Assembly (NCBI GenBank): GCA_900322165.1
Contig: ONYR01000042.1
Location: 1-8,026, forward strand
Source: an uncultured Eubacteriales bacterium
Lineage (GTDB): Bacteria > Bacillota > Clostridia > Lachnospirales > Bianqueaceae
Length of the DNA stretch: 8,026 nucleotides
Direction: 5' to 3'
The notes below the pieces were generated by a model. That model did no database searches. It saw only the letters and a list, made by a program, of their open reading frames with translations, and was not told where the DNA came from. The translations under genes and the position numbers were made by a program. Shown in pieces: positions 6,008 to 8,026 of the stretch. Numbering within the stretch: the stretch's first letter is position 1; each line of letters opens with the position of its first letter.

Positions 6008-8026
6008 TGAAGCAAGAAAAAGAGCGCATGAGCTGACAGCGAAGATGACGCTGGAAGAAAAAGCGAGCCAGATGCTCTATGAGTCCCCCGCGATCGAGAG
6101 GCTGGGGCTTCCGGAGTATAACTGGTGGAACGAAGCGCTCCACGGCGTCGCGCGAGCCGGTCTTTCCACGGTGTTCCCGCAGGCGATCGGTCTTTCAGCC
6201 TCGTTCGATCCGGAGGTGACCGGTGCGGTGGGACGTGTTGTCGGCGAAGAGGGCCGGCTGAAAAACACGATCTATCGCTCCGAAAATGACCGCGATATCT
6301 ATAAAGGGCTGACGTTCTGGTCGCCGAACATCAACATTGTCCGCGATCCTAGGTGGGGTCGGGCTCATGAATCCTACGGAGAGGATCCGTGTCTGAATGC
6401 GCTGATGGGAATTCCGTTTGTCAAGGGCATTCAGGAATATGCGGATGGCCGCGAGGGACTGCAGGCCGCAGCCTGTGCGAAGCATTTTGCGGTCCACAGC
6501 GGGCCGGAATCGATCCGCCACGGCTTTAACGCAGTCGTGAGTGAACAGGACCTTCGGGAAACCTACCTGCCGGCGTTTGAGAAGCTGGTGAAGGACGGAA
6601 AGACAGCCGGTGTGATGAGTGCCTACAATGCGGTCAACGGGACGCCCAGCTCGGCGGATCCGTACCTGCTGAGAGACATTCTCCGCGAGGAATGGGGCTT
6701 TGACGGCTATACGGTTTCGGACTGCGGCGCGGTTTCCGACATCTCAGAGAAGCATCATTACGTCGACACGAAAACGGAAGCGGCTGCGGCTGCGGTCGAA
6801 GCCGGATGCGAGCTGAACTGCGGCAATGTGTACGCTTATGTGTGCGCGGCGGTTCAGAAAGGCCTTCTGGATGAGAAGCGAGTGGAGGAAGCGGTCGAGG
6901 ATCTGCTGACGATCCGCCTGATGCTCGAGATGGATGAGCCGGTCTCGCAGGAAGAGGGAGAGCGCGCGATCCACGAGTGGATGCAGAAGAAAAAAGAGTG
7001 GGATGTTTTAAACGAGCGCATCGCGGAAAAGACGATGGTGCTTTTGAAAAACGACGGGATCCTCCCGCTTGAGTCTCCCCGCTGCATCGCGGTCGTGGGG
7101 CCGGATGCGGACTCCCGGACCGTGCTGGAAGGCAATTATCACGGAACGGCCGGTGAGACGACCACGATCGCGGAAGGGCTTCGGGCAGCGTTTCCTGAGG
7201 CAGAGCTGCTCGTGAGTGAGGGATCGCATCTGTACCGCAATAAGGTGGAGTTCTGCACGCATCGGGAGCATGACCGCGTTTCGGAGGCAAGAGCTTTTGC
7301 CCGCGCGGCGGATGTGACGATCGCCGTCCTCGGGCTTGATCCTTCGATCGAGGGCGAGCTGGGCGACGCGAGCAACGAATATGCAGCCGGCGATAAGCGC
7401 GATCTGAGGCTTCCCGAGAGCCAGCGCGTACTGCTTGAAAATCTCTGCGAAGTGTCCGGCCGCGTGGTGGTCGTGCTGACATCCGGAGGCGCGCTCGATC
7501 TTGGCGACTGTCAGGATAAGGTCAGCGCGATCGTTCAGGCCTGGTATCCGGGCAGTGAAGGCGGAAAGGCCGTGGCCGGGGTCTTATCGGGCCGCGTCAA
7601 TCCGACCGGACGCCTCCCGGTTACGTTCTACCATAACGAGGATGTTACCTGGGATTTCTCAGACTATGCGATGGAAGGCAAGACCTACCGTTTCTTTGAA
7701 GGCGAGCCGCTGTACCCGTTCGGATTCGGACTGAGCTACCGCTCACTAACCGTTGAGTCAGCCAAAAAGACGGACGGCGGGATACGGGCTATGCTGTATA
7801 ATCCGCATACCAAAGCAACGTCCATGCCGCTCGAGGTGTATGTGGAGCAGAGGGAAGAGGGCCTTCGGACCCCGAAACGCCAGCTGTGCGCGCTGCAGTA
7901 CATCACGCTGGAAGCGGGAGAGCGGAAAGAGGTGTTTGTCCCGATCGATCCGTATTGGGAGATGGTCGTTGACGAAGCGGGAAAGCGCAGGAAATGCCGC
8001 GGAATATCGAGGTATTTTGTCGGTGA
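5997..8026 (+). CDS. Glycoside hydrolase family 3 beta-glucosidase/beta-xylosidase, 3' end beyond window
   Basis: The frame is open from ATG 5997 to the window edge (676 codons plus two bases); the TGA at 8024-8026 is out of frame. It encodes a three-part GH3 enzyme. The TIM barrel is about 1-310, with NWWNEALHG (42-50), the Lys162-His163 pair (AKHF) and nucleophile Asp242 in VSDCGAV. The alpha/beta sandwich is about 340-560, with VLLKNDG 348-354 and the acid/base region EGELGD 452-457 followed by DLRLPESQ from 469. The fibronectin-III-like domain starts after PFGFGLSY 574-581. Known reaction: retaining hydrolysis of terminal non-reducing beta-glycosides. The WWNEALHG and SDCGAV forms are common in the xylosidase-like branch, so beta-xylosidase is as likely as beta-glucosidase. 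The N-terminus is charged (MRRDEARKRA) with no signal peptide, so it should act in the cytoplasm on imported oligosaccharides. By comparison with the family, only a short C-terminal piece is missing. Confidence 0.94.
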   Translation, partial: MRRDEARKRAHELTAKMTLEEKASQMLYESPAIERLGLPEYNWWNEALHGVARAGLSTVFPQAIGLSASFDPEVTGAVGRVVGEEGRLKNTIYRSENDRDIYKGLTFWSPNINIVRDPRWGRAHESYGEDPCLNALMGIPFVKGIQEYADGREGLQAAACAKHFAVHSGPESIRHGFNAVVSEQDLRETYLPAFEKLVKDGKTAGVMSAYNAVNGTPSSADPYLLRDILREEWGFDGYTVSDCGAVSDISEKHHYVDTKTEAAAAAVEAGCELNCGNVYAYVCAAVQKGLLDEKRVEEAVEDLLTIRLMLEMDEPVSQEEGERAIHEWMQKKKEWDVLNERIAEKTMVLLKNDGILPLESPRCIAVVGPDADSRTVLEGNYHGTAGETTTIAEGLRAAFPEAELLVSEGSHLYRNKVEFCTHREHDRVSEARAFARAADVTIAVLGLDPSIEGELGDASNEYAAGDKRDLRLPESQRVLLENLCEVSGRVVVVLTSGGALDLGDCQDKVSAIVQAWYPGSEGGKAVAGVLSGRVNPTGRLPVTFYHNEDVTWDFSDYAMEGKTYRFFEGEPLYPFGFGLSYRSLTVESAKKTDGGIRAMLYNPHTKATSMPLEVYVEQREEGLRTPKRQLCALQYITLEAGERKEVFVPIDPYWEMVVDEAGKRRKCRGISRYFVG

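Noticed and set aside
6779..6800. Short tandem GCGGCT-type repeat in GH3
   Set aside because: It simply encodes an Ala-rich helix (AAAAAVEAG) that is normal in the GH3 barrel, and there is no sign of a variable repeat or mobile element.
6634..7482. A 282-codon minus-strand open frame inside the GH3 gene
   Set aside because: Its composition is dominated by Arg, Pro and Ser with no recognisable fold, and the plus-strand GH3 frame with intact catalytic residues covers it completely.
7501..7734. A 77-codon plus-strand open frame within GH3
   Set aside because: It is in another phase, has no ribosome binding site and an Arg/Ser-rich composition, and overlaps the conserved GH3 C-terminal sequence.
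8024..8026. TGA at the window's end as the GH3 stop codon
   Set aside because: The GH3 codon phase puts GGT at 8022-8024, so this TGA is out of frame and the gene runs past the window.

Overview
The window looks like an ordinary chromosomal stretch from a fairly GC-rich member of the Bacillota (Firmicutes). The basis is protein style: a Firmicutes-type GH18 of the YaaH/SleL kind, a two-domain Sua5 next to RpiB (a pairing also seen in the Bacillus subtilis ywl region), a CtpE-like P-type ATPase and a cytoplasmic clostridial-type GH3. I cannot place it below phylum with confidence. No RNA gene, mobile element, CRISPR array, phage gene or plasmid gene is visible.

All six genes lie on the + strand and are packed with almost no space between them: (1) the C-terminal part of a glycoside hydrolase family 18 protein (2-910, its 5' end lies outside the window); (2) hflX, the ribosome-associated GTPase (912-2186); (3) a Sua5/YwlC-type threonylcarbamoyl-AMP synthase for tRNA t6A (2187-3251); (4) rpiB, ribose-5-phosphate isomerase B (best start 3248, not 3236; ends 3679); (5) a ten-helix CtpE-like cation P-type ATPase (3683-6007); (6) a GH3 beta-glucosidase/beta-xylosidase (from 5997, open through the window's right edge). 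The gaps are +1, 0, -4, +3 and -11 nt. There is no intergenic room for promoters or terminators, so co-transcription and translational coupling are the simplest reading. No stretch over 300 bases lacks a gene.

The genes do not form one obvious pathway. hflX and sua5 both serve translation (ribosome rescue and tRNA modification). rpiB belongs to pentose phosphate metabolism and could use carbon from pentosides released by the GH3 enzyme. The ATPase moves a cation, probably Ca2+ by family resemblance. GH18 most likely acts on peptidoglycan or another N-acetylglucosamine polymer. I read this as a housekeeping operon with accessory hydrolases at both ends, and I found no convincing evidence of a new biological system. 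The points worth a second look are the very tight packing, the start-site evidence at rpiB and hflX, the assignment of the P-type ATPase, the substrate of the GH3 enzyme, and a marked excess of GATC sites.
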